Origin: CAZAQK01 sp964535825
GTDB taxonomy: Bacteria; Pseudomonadota; Alphaproteobacteria; Rickettsiales; SXRF01
NCBI GenBank assembly: GCA_964535825.1
Contig: CAZHUC010000006.1
Span: 1-64,000, forward strand
Reading direction: 5' to 3'
Length of the DNA: 64,000 bases
Position numbers and translations under genes: made by a program
Shown here: positions 34,083 to 43,382 of the stretch, one piece after another
Numbering within the stretch: position 1 is the first letter of the stretch
How the letters are laid out: each line of letters starts with the position of its first letter
The notes under the pieces: generated by a model
Told to the model about the DNA's origin: nothing
The model's input: only the letters and a program-made list of their open reading frames with translations
Database searches by the model: none

Positions 34083-36236
34083 ATGATCCGCCAATACGAG
34101 CTGATCGAGAAGGTCAAATCATACGACGAAGATGCGGATGAAGACCTGATAAATCGTGCCTATGTGTTCGCCATGAAGGCACATGGCGCGCAGAAACGCG
34201 CCTCAGGAGACCCCTACTTCTCTCACCCGGTGGAGGTGGCCTATAAGCTCACACAGTTCAAACTGGATACGGCCTCCATCGTCACTGCACTCCTGCACGA
34301 TACGGTCGAAGATACAAATGTAACACTGGAAGAGATCGAAAAATCCTTCGGCAAAGAGATCAGTACGCTGGTAGATGGTGTCACCAAACTGTCACGACTT
34401 GAAGGAAAATCAGAGAACCTCAAGCAGGCTGAGAATTTCCGCAAACTACTGGTGGCCATGTCGCAGGACCTGCGCGTGCTGCTGGTCAAGTTGGCCGACC
34501 GCCTGCATAATATGGAAACACTCTCCCATATTAAAAACCCTGAAAAGCGCCAGCGCATCGCGCGTGAGACGGTCGAGATCTATGCCTCACTGGCAGAACG
34601 CATTGGCATGCGTCATCTGAAGGAAGAATTGCAGGATCTTGCATTTACAGAACTTTATCCAGAAGCACGCGAATCCATTTCCGCACGTCTCAACTTCCTG
34701 CGTGAACAAGGACAAGGAGAAGTTGAAAAGACCGCCGCCGCCATCAAACTAAAACTGACCGAGGCAGGCCTCGGGCACGCTGAGATCAATGGCCGCGAGA
34801 AAAAACCTTTTTCCATTTGGAAAAAAATGGAAAGCAAGAATGTCAGCTTCGAGCAGCTTTCAGATATTGTCGCATTCCGCATTGTAGTGAACGATGTCTC
34901 TGAATGCTATCACGCGCTCGGTGTTATCCATGCCGAATGGCACACCATTCCCGGCCACTTCAAGGATTATATCTCAACACCAAAATCAAACGGATACCAG
35001 TCGCTGCACACTGCTATCTTAGGTCCGGGCCGCCACCGCGTAGAGATCCAGATACGCACGCGCGAAATGCACGAAATCGCTGAATACGGTCTTGCAGCAC
35101 ACTGGGCGTATAAACAAAATTCTCAAACCAAGGACGGAAAGCAATTCCGCTGGATTCGCGAATTACTGGAGATCCTCGAGAAGTCAGAGAACCCGGAAGA
35201 GTTTCTGGCCGATACCAAACTGGAAATGTATCAGGATCAGGTGTTCTGCTTTACACCCAAAGGTGACATTCTCGCCTTCCCGCGCGGTGCAACACCAGTA
35301 GATTTTGCTTATGCGGTACATTCTGGTGTGGGTGATACATGCGTGGGCGCAAAGATCAATGGACGCATCGTGCCGCTGCGTACACAGCTTAAAAATGGCG
35401 ACCAGGTCGATATCATCACCAGCAAAACACAAACCCCTTCTCCAAGCTGGGAACGTTTTGTTGTCACCGGCAAAGCACGCGCAGAGATCCGTAAATTCAT
35501 CCGCACACAGCAACGCAATGAATACATCAATCTTGGCAGAGCGGTACTGACAAAAACCTTCAAGCAGGAAGGCCAGGAATTCAACGAGAAGATGCTCGAA
35601 CCGCACCTGCCCCACTTCGGCAAAAAAGAAACTGATGACCTGCTCAGTGACGTAGGCGAAGGCCTGCTCTCGCGCCAGCAGGTCCTGGAAATCGTCCTTG
35701 GTGAAAAGAAACCGGTCGGCACGCCGAAATCATCGATGCTTTCCAGCCTCTCCAATCCATTCCGCAAGAAAAAGACGAACGGCACAGCGCCCATGCCCAT
35801 CAAGGGCCTCATGCCCGGCATGGCAATACATTTCGCTGGTTGCTGCCATCCTATCCCGGGCGACAGGATCGTGGGTATCGTGACCACCGGCAAAGGCATC
35901 ACCGTACACACGATGGACTGCGAAACGCTGGAGAATTACTCCGATGCACCGGAACGCTGGATCGATGTGGCATGGGATCGTGAAGCCACCGATATACGCC
36001 ATATCGGCCGCCTGCGCGCCCATGTCAGTCATGAACCATCGGCACTTGCGACCGTGACGAACATCATCGCCAAGGAAAACGGCAATATCAGCAATCTGAA
36101 GATCACCAACCGCTCCACCGATTTCTTCGAGATATTGCTGGATATTGAAGTGACAGACCTCAAACACCTTAATAACATCATCGCTGGCCTACGCTCTAAA
36201 GAAGTCGTACAGGTAGTAGAGCGGTATCAAACGTAA
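34083..36236 (+). CDS. rsh: Bifunctional (p)ppGpp synthetase/hydrolase (RelA/SpoT, Rsh)
   Basis: A 717-residue stringent-response enzyme. The N-terminal HD hydrolase domain is intact (His72-Asp73 in LLHDTVEDT), so hydrolysis should be active. The synthetase domain has REKKPFSIWKKM and YQSLHTA with QIRTREMHEIAEYG. TGS (FCFTPKGDILAFPRGATPVD), a helical region with a Cys-containing segment (HFAGCCHPIPGD) and a C-terminal ACT domain follow. Single bifunctional Rsh is the rule in alphaproteobacteria. pdxJ follows after 5 bases, starting a coupled operon. Confidence 0.96.
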   Translation: MIRQYELIEKVKSYDEDADEDLINRAYVFAMKAHGAQKRASGDPYFSHPVEVAYKLTQFKLDTASIVTALLHDTVEDTNVTLEEIEKSFGKEISTLVDGVTKLSRLEGKSENLKQAENFRKLLVAMSQDLRVLLVKLADRLHNMETLSHIKNPEKRQRIARETVEIYASLAERIGMRHLKEELQDLAFTELYPEARESISARLNFLREQGQGEVEKTAAAIKLKLTEAGLGHAEINGREKKPFSIWKKMESKNVSFEQLSDIVAFRIVVNDVSECYHALGVIHAEWHTIPGHFKDYISTPKSNGYQSLHTAILGPGRHRVEIQIRTREMHEIAEYGLAAHWAYKQNSQTKDGKQFRWIRELLEILEKSENPEEFLADTKLEMYQDQVFCFTPKGDILAFPRGATPVDFAYAVHSGVGDTCVGAKINGRIVPLRTQLKNGDQVDIITSKTQTPSPSWERFVVTGKARAEIRKFIRTQQRNEYINLGRAVLTKTFKQEGQEFNEKMLEPHLPHFGKKETDDLLSDVGEGLLSRQQVLEIVLGEKKPVGTPKSSMLSSLSNPFRKKKTNGTAPMPIKGLMPGMAIHFAGCCHPIPGDRIVGIVTTGKGITVHTMDCETLENYSDAPERWIDVAWDREATDIRHIGRLRAHVSHEPSALATVTNIIAKENGNISNLKITNRSTDFFEILLDIEVTDLKHLNNIIAGLRSKEVVQVVERYQT

Positions 36237-36241
36237 ATTCC

Positions 36242-37024
36242 ATGTCTAATATTCGTCTCGGCATCAATATCGATCATGTGGCCACGCTGCGCAATGCACG
36301 CGGGGGTGAGCATCCGTGCCCTGTGCGCGCTGCCTTGATCGCTATGGAAGCAGGTGCAGATGGCATCACCGCGCATCTGCGCGAAGATCGCCGGCACATA
36401 CGCGACCATGATATGGAACGGCTAAAGAACGAAGTACCACTACCACTCAACATGGAAATGGCTGCCACCGATGAAATGCTCGCCATTGCGCTAAAGATCG
36501 CGCCGAACGCGGTATGTATCGTACCGGAGAAACGGCAGGAGATAACCACAGAAGGCGGCCTGAATGCACACGGTATGAGCAAACAACTCGCACCACTCAT
36601 CGCAAAGCTGCATGACGCAGGCATCCGTGTATCACTATTCATCGCGCCGGAAAAAAAACAGATAGATGCCGCAAAGGCTGTGCAGGCAGATATTGTTGAA
36701 TTGCATACCGGCACATACGCCGAATTATTCCCAAAGCGGAATATTCAGGAAAAAATATGGCAGGAACAACTGGCCAGCCTGTATTTCAGCGCAGATCATG
36801 CGCATCAATGCGGACTGGAAGTGCATGCCGGCCATGGCCTCAACTTTGAGAATGTGGCTGCTATCGCTGCCCTGCCCTATATGCGTGAACTCAATATTGG
36901 CCACTTCCTGATGGGCGAAGCCATGTTCACAGGCCTGAGTGATGCCATCAAAAAAATGCGGGCTGAGATCAATGCAGGTCTGCTGCTCGCTGACCACAAC
37001 CATTCTGCGCAGAGTGGCTTATGA
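36242..37024 (+). CDS. pdxJ: Pyridoxine 5'-phosphate synthase
   Basis: A 260-residue TIM-barrel enzyme making pyridoxine phosphate from deoxyxylulose 5-phosphate and aminoacetone phosphate. It begins LGINIDHVATLRNARGG, has GADGITAHLREDRRHI, KPEKRQEITTEGG-like loop (EKRQEITTEGGLNA), and ends with ELNIGHFLMGEAMFTGL. All these blocks are complete. The stop overlaps acpS by four bases (ATGA), the same order as in most alphaproteobacteria. Confidence 0.97.
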   Translation: MSNIRLGINIDHVATLRNARGGEHPCPVRAALIAMEAGADGITAHLREDRRHIRDHDMERLKNEVPLPLNMEMAATDEMLAIALKIAPNAVCIVPEKRQEITTEGGLNAHGMSKQLAPLIAKLHDAGIRVSLFIAPEKKQIDAAKAVQADIVELHTGTYAELFPKRNIQEKIWQEQLASLYFSADHAHQCGLEVHAGHGLNFENVAAIAALPYMRELNIGHFLMGEAMFTGLSDAIKKMRAEINAGLLLADHNHSAQSGL

Positions 37025-37425
37025 TCTTGGGTATAGGCATAGATCTCACGGATATACGCCGTATCGAGGAAACCCTCCAGAATTCCGGCGAGAAATTCGA
37101 GCGCCGCGTGTTCACTGATGCGGAACGCGCCAAAGCAGCAAGCCGCGCCAGTGGTGGCGCACAGGCCGTTGCTGCGACCTATGCCAAGCGTTTTGCCGCT
37201 AAGGAAGCCTGCATCAAGGCACTGGCCACACGCACCATTACCTGGCTGGATATGGAGATCACCAACGATGAGCAAGGCGTCCCGCTGCTTACATTGCACG
37301 GCGAGGCCAAAAAACTCCTTGAACGCATGACGCCGGAAGGGCATACAAGCCGCATATTCCTAACCATGACCGACGCCTACCCGTTTGCACAGGCGCAGGT
37401 CGTTATCACAGCTGAGCCTGAATGA
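37021..37425 (+). CDS. acpS: Holo-[acyl-carrier-protein] synthase
   Basis: A 134-residue phosphopantetheinyl transferase activating ACP. The N-terminal metal motif is ILGIGIDLTDIRRIE, and the second conserved block is KRFAAKEACIKAL. The length is typical. It is coupled to pdxJ on one side and to hemD on the other by 4-base overlaps. In most relatives lepB, rnc and era follow acpS; here they are replaced by heme-related genes. Confidence 0.96.
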   Translation: MILGIGIDLTDIRRIEETLQNSGEKFERRVFTDAERAKAASRASGGAQAVAATYAKRFAAKEACIKALATRTITWLDMEITNDEQGVPLLTLHGEAKKLLERMTPEGHTSRIFLTMTDAYPFAQAQVVITAEPE

Positions 37426-38153
37426 GCAAGACCGTCCTGATCACCCGCGCTCGCGGCGATGAAGAAACCCTCACCGATGCCCTGCATGACATTGGCCTGC
37501 ACGTCATCCATGAACCACTCACAGAGATCATATTGCTGCATACAGCCCGCGCACCGCTGGAGTTTGCCTTACAATCAGAACCAGACGCCATACTCATCAC
37601 CAGCAGACATGGTGCACGCGCACTCGCCTCCCTTACTACCCTTAGGGATCTGCCACTTCTGTGCGTAGGCAACGCCACGCTGGAAGCTGCATTATCGCTG
37701 GGATTCCACCGTTCTGTTGCCACCGGTGAAACTGCAGACGATATGATCGAATATGTGCGCGCTGCTTATGACGATGATGCAACATTCATCTATCCCTCCG
37801 CAGAGCATGTGAATACTGATTTGGTGGATGCGCTGGCACAACATGGCATGCGCGTTGAACGCATCGTGGTTTATGAAGCGCAGGCAGTTGAGGCACTGTC
37901 TGATATCTTACAACAGCATCTGAAGAACAACCAGATCGATGCCATCACCTTCCTCTCACAACGCGCCGCCTCCATCTTTACGGATCTCGCAGAAAAAGCT
38001 GAACTGGCAGAGCTGTGCAAGGATGTCCATGCCTGCTGCATGAGCGGCAATGTGGCTCTGGGCCTTAAAAAACCAGCCTGGAAGGCCATTGCCGTATCTA
38101 CGAAGCCAACACTTGCATCTGTTGCCGAGTGCGTGGATAATGCATTACGATGA
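37422..38153 (+). CDS. hemD: Uroporphyrinogen-III synthase
   Basis: A 243-residue enzyme cyclising hydroxymethylbilane with inversion of ring D. The family is diverse in sequence; here VLITRARGDEETLTDALHDIG opens the first domain, LLCVGNATLEAALSLGF and IIYPSAEHV-type segments follow, then AITFLSQRAASIF and CMSGNVALGLKK with a terminal TKPTLASVAECVDNAL, the usual pattern. Its place in front of mitofilin- and hemY-like genes strongly supports the call. hemC, usually just upstream, is not here. Confidence 0.88.
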   Translation: MSKTVLITRARGDEETLTDALHDIGLHVIHEPLTEIILLHTARAPLEFALQSEPDAILITSRHGARALASLTTLRDLPLLCVGNATLEAALSLGFHRSVATGETADDMIEYVRAAYDDDATFIYPSAEHVNTDLVDALAQHGMRVERIVVYEAQAVEALSDILQQHLKNNQIDAITFLSQRAASIFTDLAEKAELAELCKDVHACCMSGNVALGLKKPAWKAIAVSTKPTLASVAECVDNALR

Positions 38154-39298
38154 CGGAACAACCTGAACCACAACAACCTATTACGTTTGCACGCCGGGTG
38201 CGTGCGATAGTGAAGTTATTTTGTGTGATCGCCCTGTTATGCGCCGGCTGGGTTTTTATCACCCAGCTTGTGCCGCGATTCTTCCTGCCCGAGCAAAATA
38301 AAAAAGAAATAATCAGCCACAACGATTCTCAGGAATTGCTCGCGCAGAAGGATGCCGAGATCACGGCCCTGACCAGCCGCATGGAACAGCTGGAAGCAAA
38401 ACTCAAAACCTTTGAAGAGGTCATTACCACTTCGCAAAGTGGATCTGGTGATACTGATCAGCGTTTCGCCGACCTTCAGGATAAGATCACCCAGCTGGAA
38501 TCCGCTAACCAACAGGAAAATACCAAGACGAGCGGCGAGATCAAATCTACGCTTACAAGCCAGCAGGCGGATATCTCGGTCATGAAAGCAGAGATGGAAA
38601 AGCTGAGATCTGAAAATGCAGCGCGTGTTGCGGCACTCACCGCGTTCACCGGATTGCAGGATGCAGTGATACAGGGAAAATCATTTACACATCACCTCAC
38701 ATTGTTAAATGAACTGCTTGCCACGCGCGCAGACACTAAAGAGCTGCTCGAAAGCCTTGCCAAATATGCCGATAAGGGCGTTGTTACCAAAGTCGCTTTA
38801 CAGGAAAAATTTGAAAAATCAGTTGAAGCGGCCTTATCACCGAACGCAAAACCGGATTCCGTATTTGGCAACCTGAAGACACTGGTACGCATACGCAAGG
38901 TCGGTACGCCGGAAGGCAATGATGATGAATCCATCATCGCACGCGCAGAAACGTCTCTCGCAAACGGTAACCATGATGAAACGATGGTTACACTTCGCGA
39001 GCTTTCGCCACCAGCTGCAAGCGCATTTTCTGCATGGGTATTATTGGCGCAGGATTACATAAACGTGCATAAAATGCTGGGCTCGCTTGGTGTGTTCGTC
39101 ATGCAACCAGTAGCTGCACCCGCTCCAGCACCAACTGCAGAAATAAAATCCGAACCGGTGGCTGCAACTCCCGTAACTGAACCGGTAGATGAACTTGCCC
39201 CCGATGAGCAGGCAGACATACCGCAAGACACTCCCACCCCAGACGCTGCCGATGCCGATGCCGAAGAACCGGCCACACAAACTGAAGACGTACAATGA
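38150..39298 (+). CDS. Mitofilin-like inner-membrane protein
   Basis: A 382-residue protein with a short cytosolic start, one membrane helix (about 22-43), a coiled-coil (about 60-155, with repeated leucines and charged residues) and a C-terminal helical domain (about 165-315) resembling the mitofilin domain of alphaproteobacterial Mic60 homologues. The last 60 residues are Pro/Glu/Asp/Ala rich and acidic. The hemD-mitofilin-hemY order is a known alphaproteobacterial arrangement. Mic60 homologues shape membranes; a function here is inferred. It is coupled on both sides by 4-base overlaps. Confidence 0.8.
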   Translation: MTEQPEPQQPITFARRVRAIVKLFCVIALLCAGWVFITQLVPRFFLPEQNKKEIISHNDSQELLAQKDAEITALTSRMEQLEAKLKTFEEVITTSQSGSGDTDQRFADLQDKITQLESANQQENTKTSGEIKSTLTSQQADISVMKAEMEKLRSENAARVAALTAFTGLQDAVIQGKSFTHHLTLLNELLATRADTKELLESLAKYADKGVVTKVALQEKFEKSVEAALSPNAKPDSVFGNLKTLVRIRKVGTPEGNDDESIIARAETSLANGNHDETMVTLRELSPPAASAFSAWVLLAQDYINVHKMLGSLGVFVMQPVAAPAPAPTAEIKSEPVAATPVTEPVDELAPDEQADIPQDTPTPDAADADAEEPATQTEDVQ

Positions 39299-40365
39299 TG
39301 AACCTGTTGCTTTTTCTCGTTGCACTCATCCTGTTTGGCATGGTGGCGGCGTGGGTTGCCGAGCATCCCGGCCATGTCACGATGTTCTGGGATAGCTGGC
39401 GCGTCGACACCAGCCTTGCATTCCTGTTACTTGTAACCCTGTTGTTCGCGCTTGGTATTGCTGTTGTGTTCACCATCATCCGTGCCATACTGAAAGCACC
39501 GGAAGAATGGTCCACTCGCCGTCAACTGAAATATCACCGCCAAGGCCTTGCTGAACTTACTTATAGTGTGGCGTCGCTTGCTGCATCCGATGTTCGCAGC
39601 GCCGAAATCCATACACGAAAAGCAGAAAAACTTTTAGGCAGAACACCGCTTACCCTGCTACTCTCGGCGCAGATATCCAAATCTCAGGGCAATGAAGACA
39701 AGACCAAGCACCTGCTTGAACAATTGCTGGAACATAAAGAAACTGAATATCTTGCCGCACGCTCCTTAAGTGATGCCGCAAGCAAGCAGAATCTTCTGAC
39801 GCAAGCGCTGGATCTTGCCAAACGCGCGCATCGCGTAAATCCCGGGGACATATCGTCCGTAACATCCGTTGTAGGCCTGCATATCCGCCTCAAACAATGG
39901 CAGGAAGCGCTGCGTGCTGTTGAGCAAAATGGCAGGCGTGGGTTCATGCCGCGCGCAGAATATAAAAGGCTGCAAGGCCTTACGCACCTGATGCATGCGG
40001 ATTCATTGCTCTCAGAAAGCCGTGTAGAAGAAGCGTTCAGGCAGGCAGCGCGGGCCAGTAAATTACTGGGTGATTTCGTGCCTGCCACCTTACTGCTGGC
40101 ACGCACACATGCAGCATCCGGCCGCCCGGATAAAGCCATCCAGCTTTTGTTCAAGGCATGGCGCAGCTCTAAGCATGCACAACTCGCCTCCACCATCCAA
40201 AGCCTTGCAGGCAGCGCGCGCAAGAAACACGCCAAGATATTACAGACCGTTGCAGCCCACACGGATGATCTGGCCACATTATGGACCTGTAGTGCCTGTG
40301 GTCACAGCCAGACAGAGTGGGCCATCCACTGCCCAAGCTGCGATGGCTTCGATACAATGAGATAA
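39295..40365 (+). CDS. hemY: HemY-like TPR membrane protein with C-terminal zinc ribbon
   Basis: A 356-residue protein with two N-terminal membrane helices (about 3-20 and 40-62, with VAEHPGHVTMFW between them, the HemY_N pattern) and TPR-type helices through about 330. The C-terminus ends in a CSACGHSQTEWAIHCPSCDGF tail: two C-x2-C pairs forming a probable zinc ribbon. This is the HemY of the hemCDXY cluster, not the Bacillus protoporphyrinogen oxidase. Its exact function is unclear. The stop codon overlaps the next start (TAATG). Confidence 0.85.
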   Translation: MMNLLLFLVALILFGMVAAWVAEHPGHVTMFWDSWRVDTSLAFLLLVTLLFALGIAVVFTIIRAILKAPEEWSTRRQLKYHRQGLAELTYSVASLAASDVRSAEIHTRKAEKLLGRTPLTLLLSAQISKSQGNEDKTKHLLEQLLEHKETEYLAARSLSDAASKQNLLTQALDLAKRAHRVNPGDISSVTSVVGLHIRLKQWQEALRAVEQNGRRGFMPRAEYKRLQGLTHLMHADSLLSESRVEEAFRQAARASKLLGDFVPATLLLARTHAASGRPDKAIQLLFKAWRSSKHAQLASTIQSLAGSARKKHAKILQTVAAHTDDLATLWTCSACGHSQTEWAIHCPSCDGFDTMR

Positions 40366-41264
40366 TGATGGCAGATGATATTGAAGCTATCGATTGGATG
40401 CGCGCCAAACGAAAATTTGGCTCTCTATTCCCGCACAGTAAAGAGCGCTATGTCAGTTTTGACAAGATGATAATACAGGATGTCCCTGCAGCAGATACTG
40501 ACAGCACTGCGATCACCATATCGTTTCCATCAGATAAGATATTCTCGAAAGTTGAACGGGTAGAAGCCATCGCTAAACTTGCTGAACTAAACATCACCGC
40601 GATCGACACACACGCTGATCAGGCCGATGCTCCTATCGCATTCACGCTTACTGCCAGGAAAGCATTAGGACATCCCATCAAGATACTGGCAACGGCCTTG
40701 CTTGCAAAGCAAGGTCCAAAAAAAGATGACAGCCTAGAGCCAACATTTGAAACGGCTGCCGAAGATATGCCAAAGCCTCCTGCCCAACCCAAGGTAAAAA
40801 AAGTTGTAAAGCCACGCGCTCATGCAGCGCCGCTAGCACGCAAAGCCCAGCCCGCAGAAGCTGATGATACGATGCAGGCAAAACGAAATCTGGCCAGATT
40901 GGTCTATGAGATCAGTAAAATAATGATACGGCCTGAGCAGATCATATTTGAGGAGAAGCAGTACGAAGGCAACGAAGCCAGCTATCTCGCTGTAACACTT
41001 CAAGGTAGCGAAGCGCTGACCAAAGAACAACGTGATGACATCGAAGCAAGCATCACCTTTGGTTGCAAGCTGCCTACCACCAGTGCCCATGTAGAAGAAA
41101 CCGCTAATGGATATTCGCTGGCGTTCGACATTCGTGACAACACAGAGCCGCTGGATGCAAAGAATGTCCTAAAAAAGCTCGCCGCAGCCCCTATACAGGC
41201 CTATGAGTGGAGTGAAGCGACAATGGCACACACACCCAGACAAAATGGCCTACGAATGGGCTAA
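40365..41264 (+). CDS. Unknown protein at the end of the rsh-hem operon
   Basis: A protein of about 299 residues, not recognised. The ATG at 40365 overlaps the hemY stop by one base; a frame beginning at 40317 inside hemY is less likely. It begins MMADDIEAIDWMRAKRKFG, has a first alpha/beta domain (about 20-110), a Lys/Pro/Ala linker (about 118-165), and a second domain (about 175-295) with repeated I-x-F and D-I-E-A segments. The two halves could be distant copies of one fold, both containing a short strand then an Ile/Ala helix. No signal peptide. Tight coupling suggests a function tied to heme or membrane organisation, but none is known. Confidence 0.65.
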   Translation: MMADDIEAIDWMRAKRKFGSLFPHSKERYVSFDKMIIQDVPAADTDSTAITISFPSDKIFSKVERVEAIAKLAELNITAIDTHADQADAPIAFTLTARKALGHPIKILATALLAKQGPKKDDSLEPTFETAAEDMPKPPAQPKVKKVVKPRAHAAPLARKAQPAEADDTMQAKRNLARLVYEISKIMIRPEQIIFEEKQYEGNEASYLAVTLQGSEALTKEQRDDIEASITFGCKLPTTSAHVEETANGYSLAFDIRDNTEPLDAKNVLKKLAAAPIQAYEWSEATMAHTPRQNGLRMG

Positions 41265-41875
41265 AGCTGCGGTGCGCTTGTGGGGTCGGGCAGGATCTCC
41301 TGCGCTGCATCGGTCACCGGCATGGTAAACCCATCGGTCTCTTTCTTTTCTTTTTCCAGATCGGCAGGTATCTTCTCAAATACCGGCTTTGTACTTAGCA
41401 GGCGGTTCTCAGGCAGCTTTGCTGAATTCTGCGCCAAGGTTGGTAGTGGCTTGGTCGTCGCCACCGGCGGCGGCTCTGCCCCCGTGCCCTGATAACCTAC
41501 AAGACGGGTTTCCCAGCCCGGCATCGGCTGGCGATAACATACAATATCCTGCATGACCGCGTAACAATATGACACGGGAATGGCGCGGGCATGCTTTCTA
41601 TCCTTCTCAGGATCGTAGAACCACCATTCCTTCAATTTCTTAGTGTTATGGCGGACATTGTCGCGCACGTTGGTGGCCACTTGCTTGGCACTACTTTTTG
41701 CCTGTGGTGGCACGGCATCGGTGTAGGTTTTGGGATCTTTGAGGTCTTCTTGTTTGATCTCTTCGATCTCATCACCGAACAGTGCATAACTTACCGCCCC
41801 ACCAATCGCAATGTCGCTAGGTGGAATACCGCAACCGGTAAGCATCAGAAATGGCAAAATATAATAAACGCGCAC
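41261..41875 (-). CDS. Unknown lipoprotein
   Basis: A 204-residue protein with a GTG start preceded by GAGG seven bases upstream. The signal FLMLTGCG gives a lipobox with Cys15. A conserved-looking core (about 85-130) has two cysteines in PVSYCYAVMQDIVCYRQPMP and the GWETRLVGYQG segment; I have the impression of a family widespread in alphaproteobacteria, with no function. The C-terminal part is Pro/Thr/Lys rich and probably unfolded. It overlaps the convergent upstream gene by four bases. Confidence 0.7.
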   Translation of the reverse strand: MRVYYILPFLMLTGCGIPPSDIAIGGAVSYALFGDEIEEIKQEDLKDPKTYTDAVPPQAKSSAKQVATNVRDNVRHNTKKLKEWWFYDPEKDRKHARAIPVSYCYAVMQDIVCYRQPMPGWETRLVGYQGTGAEPPPVATTKPLPTLAQNSAKLPENRLLSTKPVFEKIPADLEKEKKETDGFTMPVTDAAQEILPDPTSAPQL

Positions 41876-41930
41876 GGGCCAACCTCATGTGTTAATACAC
41901 TATCATGAGCAAAGTTTATGCCAAGTTAAC

Positions 41931-43382
41931 TTAAGATAATTTCTTCTTCAGTAACTCATTCACCGCAGCAGGGTTGGCCTTGCCGCCGGAAGCCTTGAGT
42001 GTCTGGCCTACGAAGAATCCGAACAGCTTATCTTTACCGCTGCGATACTCGGCAACTTTGTCTGGGTTTGCGGCCATTACCTCGTCGATGACCTTTTCAA
42101 TGGCACCGAGGTCGGTTACCTGCTTCAAGCCTTTTTCTTCGACGATAGTGGCTGCGTCCTTACCGGTTTCTACCATGAAGTCCAGCACGTCTTTGGCAAT
42201 TTTGCCGGAGATGGTGTTGTCTTCAATAAGTGCAAGCAGGCCCGAGAATTTTGCCGTATCGATCGGTGAATTCTCAATATCCACACCGAGTTTGTTCAGG
42301 CGGCCAAAGAGTTCTGCCGTCATCCAGTTTGCGGCAATTTTCGGGTTATGCTTGGCGGCGAGTGCCTCATAATACTCGGTGTAATTCTGCTCGGATACGA
42401 TGACCTCCGCATCATACGCAGACAAGCCATACTCGCTCATGTAGCGCGCTTTTTTTTCATCCGGAAGTTCCGGCAATGTCGCCTTGATGGCATCTACATA
42501 TTCCTGCGAAAATTCCAGCGGCAGCAGATCCGGGTCTGGGAAGTAGCGATAATCCATCGCGTCTTCCTTGCTGCGCATGGTGCGGGTTTCACCTTTGCTG
42601 GAATCGAACAGGCGTGTTTCCTGATCGATCGTACCGCCGGATTCAATGATCTCTACCTGGCGCATTGCTTCGAATTCAATGGCTTTGTGCAGGAAGCGCA
42701 CGGAGTTCACGTTCTTGATCTCGCAGCGTGTGCCATAAGGCTGGCCGGGTTTGCGCACAGATACGTTGGCATCGCAGCGCAGATTGCCCTTTTCCATGTC
42801 ACCATCGCATGAGCCAATATAGCGCACAATGGAGCGCAGTTTTTTAATGTATGCGGCCGCTTCATCGGCAGAGCGCATGTCTGGCTCGGAGACAATTTCC
42901 ATCAGCGCAACACCTGCGCGGTTTAAGTCGATATATGAGTTCTTGGGATTATATTCATGCAGGCTTTTACCGGCATCCTGCTCGATATGAATGCGCGTCA
43001 CGCCTACTTTTTTGACAACGCCATCCGGCATATCCAGCAGTATCTCACCCTTGCCCACGATAGGATCAAGGAACTGCGAAATCTGGTAGCCTTGCGGAAG
43101 GTCGGCGTAGAAATAATTTTTGCGGTCGAACACGCTTTTCAAATTGATCTGCGCCTTGATGGCAAGGCCGGTACGCACCGCCTGCTCCACTGCCTTTTCA
43201 TTGATGACAGGCAGCATACCCGGCATACCGGCGTCAATAAATGCCACGTTAGCATTAGGTTCTGCACCGTATGCGGTGGAAGCACCGGAGAATAGTTTTG
43301 AGTTTGTGGTTATCTGGGCGTGTACTTCCAGACCGATAACGATCTCCCAATCACCTGTGTTACCTTTGATCATCTGGCTCAT
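41931..43382 (-). CDS. gatB: Asp-tRNA(Asn)/Glu-tRNA(Gln) amidotransferase subunit B
   Basis: A 483-residue subunit that binds the mischarged tRNA and activates its side chain. N-terminal blocks: WEIVIGLEVHAQ, GMPGMLPVINEKAVEQA, RKNYFYADLPQGYQISQ. The C-terminal GatB/YqeY domain is complete (TVEEKGLKQV region; VMAANPDKVAEYRSGKDKLFGFFVGQ). Length is normal. The ATG overlaps the gatA stop by four bases. Presence of GatCAB implies transamidation routes to Gln-tRNA or Asn-tRNA, the norm in alphaproteobacteria. Confidence 0.97.
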   Translation of the reverse strand: MSQMIKGNTGDWEIVIGLEVHAQITTNSKLFSGASTAYGAEPNANVAFIDAGMPGMLPVINEKAVEQAVRTGLAIKAQINLKSVFDRKNYFYADLPQGYQISQFLDPIVGKGEILLDMPDGVVKKVGVTRIHIEQDAGKSLHEYNPKNSYIDLNRAGVALMEIVSEPDMRSADEAAAYIKKLRSIVRYIGSCDGDMEKGNLRCDANVSVRKPGQPYGTRCEIKNVNSVRFLHKAIEFEAMRQVEIIESGGTIDQETRLFDSSKGETRTMRSKEDAMDYRYFPDPDLLPLEFSQEYVDAIKATLPELPDEKKARYMSEYGLSAYDAEVIVSEQNYTEYYEALAAKHNPKIAANWMTAELFGRLNKLGVDIENSPIDTAKFSGLLALIEDNTISGKIAKDVLDFMVETGKDAATIVEEKGLKQVTDLGAIEKVIDEVMAANPDKVAEYRSGKDKLFGFFVGQTLKASGGKANPAAVNELLKKKLS

